Below are positions 4,264 through 5,067 of a stretch of DNA of 5,067 nucleotides, in pieces. A program made the translations under genes and the position numbers. Source of the DNA: Methanobacteriota archaeon (GTDB lineage Archaea; Halobacteriota; Halobacteria; Halobacteriales; Halalkalicoccaceae); the NCBI GenBank assembly GCA_022561895.1, contig JADFQH010000233.1, forward strand, positions 1 through 5,067, given 5' to 3'. The notes beneath the pieces were generated by a model. The model ran no database searches, was not told where the DNA came from, and saw nothing but the letters and a program-made list of their open reading frames with translations. Within the stretch, counting starts at the first letter, position 1. Each line of letters starts with the position of its first letter.

Positions 4264-4917
4264 ATGGACTCCGCGGCGTTGCTCGATCTCCTCGGAAACG
4301 AAAACCGACGGCGGATCCTGCGATTACTCTCACACAAACCCTGCTACGTCACGGAGATTTCGGACTATCTCGGGGTCAGCCCAAAGGCGGTGATCGACCA
4401 CCTACGGAAGCTCGAAAACGCCGGGATCGTCGAGAGTCGAGTGGATGAAAAACGCCGCAAGTACTTTCATATCGCGCGAAACCTTCGGCTCGAAGTCAGC
4501 GTGTCTCCCTACGGTTTTGCCTCGAAAAGCGCCTATCCAGCGAGTTCGAGCCTCGATATGACGAGTTCCTGTACCCACCTCTCGATCAACGTCACGGCGA
4601 CTGATGGAGGCGATGTCTGTGAGCTGGCTGGCGACCTTCGCAAGTTAGAGGAGCTCGAAGACGAACTTTCACTCGCCCAGCGGTGGGTCCAAGGCCGGAT
4701 CGCCGAGGCCCACGAGCGGATCAGCGAAGCCATCGGCGACGCGGAAAACAGCCGCCTCTACGCGGCAGTGCTCTCCGCGCTCGACGGTGGCGCGACGAAT
4801 ACGGAAACCATCGCTCAGCAGGCCGGCCTGCCGGCGTCAGTCGCGGAAGACGCTCTTTCCGTGCTTGCGGATCACGGCGTTATCCACCAAACCGAGAACG
4901 GTTGGGCGCTCGACTAG
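4264..4917 (+). CDS. ArsR-like transcription regulator with two winged-helix domains
   Basis: A 217-residue DNA-binding protein. Residues 1-75 are an ArsR-type winged helix: MDSAALLDLLGNENRRRILR, then the helix-turn-helix YVTEISDYLGVSPKAVIDHL (28-47) and the wing VESRVDEKRRKYFHI (56-70). A middle part (76-118) of unknown role contains NLRLEVSVSPYGF and a few Cys (103, 119), followed by a charged helix, probably coiled coil (119-160). Residues 163-216 look like a second winged helix (NTETIAQQAGLPASVAEDAL, 179-198). No clear metal-binding Cys set is seen, so the ligand is unknown. The frame is open back to ATG 4189, but the extra 25 residues are coded by AT-richer promoter-like DNA, and related proteins start at MDSAALL. 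It may act on the DUF1405 gene, on itself, or on the convergent permease gene; this is inference. Confidence 0.82.
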   Translation: MDSAALLDLLGNENRRRILRLLSHKPCYVTEISDYLGVSPKAVIDHLRKLENAGIVESRVDEKRRKYFHIARNLRLEVSVSPYGFASKSAYPASSSLDMTSSCTHLSINVTATDGGDVCELAGDLRKLEELEDELSLAQRWVQGRIAEAHERISEAIGDAENSRLYAAVLSALDGGATNTETIAQQAGLPASVAEDALSVLADHGVIHQTENGWALD

Positions 4918-5067
4918 ATCTCGCGGGTCAGCCCGTCCCGAAGATCCGAGCCGAAGTACGCTCCGAGCATGCCTACAAAAAGTCCAAAAACGGCTCCGAG
5001 CGCAGCGATCGCGCGCCAGTTGGTCCCGCGCGTGAATTCGTAGAACCCGCCCCGCCGATAGAGGTCT
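4914..5067 (-). CDS. Probable NCS1-family nucleobase permease, C-terminal end (partial)
   Basis: A minus-strand frame enters from the right window edge and ends at TAG 4914-4916, giving about 50 residues. It reads DLYRRGGFYEFTRGTNWRAI, then a hydrophobic Gly/Ala-rich helix (AALGAVFGLFVGMLGAYFG) and a short polar tail (SDLRDGLTREI). The DLYRRGG-x-Y-x-x-x-x-G-x-NW-R-A pattern before a last membrane helix is characteristic of NCS1 transporters for cytosine, uracil, allantoin or similar bases. The start and most of the 12 helices lie outside the window, so the substrate cannot be told. The gene converges on the regulator gene, and the two stop codons overlap in one CTAG. The family call rests on a short segment. 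Confidence 0.6.
   Translation of the reverse strand, partial: DLYRRGGFYEFTRGTNWRAIAALGAVFGLFVGMLGAYFGSDLRDGLTREI

Noticed and set aside
1..5067. CRISPR array, tRNA, rRNA or insertion sequence
   Set aside because: No regularly spaced repeats, cloverleaf sequence, rRNA motif, transposase frame or terminal inverted repeats were seen.

Overview
The window looks like a haloarchaeal chromosome segment. Proteins are rich in Asp and Glu, codons favour G/C at the third position, long open frames run antisense to real genes, and most start codons lack a ribosome binding site. Instead, a TATA-like element ends about 24 nt upstream of the start, the signature of leaderless haloarchaeal transcripts. No RNA gene, CRISPR array or insertion sequence was seen.

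Left part (1-1140). The left edge carries the inside of an AGCS-type sodium:alanine symporter on the + strand. It runs at about position 128-150 straight into the antisense of a minus-strand DUF1611 (DgcN-like) gene. Both genes lose their C-terminal parts at this point, and a motif conserved in each family lies over the same roughly 20 bp. This is a deletion or rearrangement junction, or possibly an assembly chimera. Divergent to the DUF1611 gene is a small, acidic conserved-hypothetical gene (874-1140). The 181 bp that follow (1141-1321) hold no gene that I can see.

Middle (1322-3335, all minus strand). Read in transcription order this block holds a DUF5802-like small protein, a Vms1/ANKZF1-type peptidyl-tRNA hydrolase homologue with an N-terminal coiled coil, and a vapBC toxin-antitoxin pair whose genes overlap by 4 bp. 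The hydrolase promoter overlaps the stop codon of the DUF5802 gene, and vapBC has its own promoter. A ribosome-rescue enzyme beside a probable RNase toxin is suggestive, but a functional link is inference.

Right part (3336-5067). A 118-bp divergent promoter region leads to a six-helix DUF1405 membrane protein on the + strand. It is followed by a 120-bp intergenic region (195 bp to the preferred regulator start) with a strong 13-bp inverted repeat. Next comes a two-winged-helix transcription regulator, which converges on the C-terminal end of a probable NCS1 nucleobase permease. The two genes share one CTAG for their stop codons.

The most notable points are the symporter/DUF1611 junction, the archaeal Vms1-like protein with its coiled coil, the inverted repeat at 4095-4133, and the uniform leaderless promoter spacing. 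I found no clearly new multigene system.
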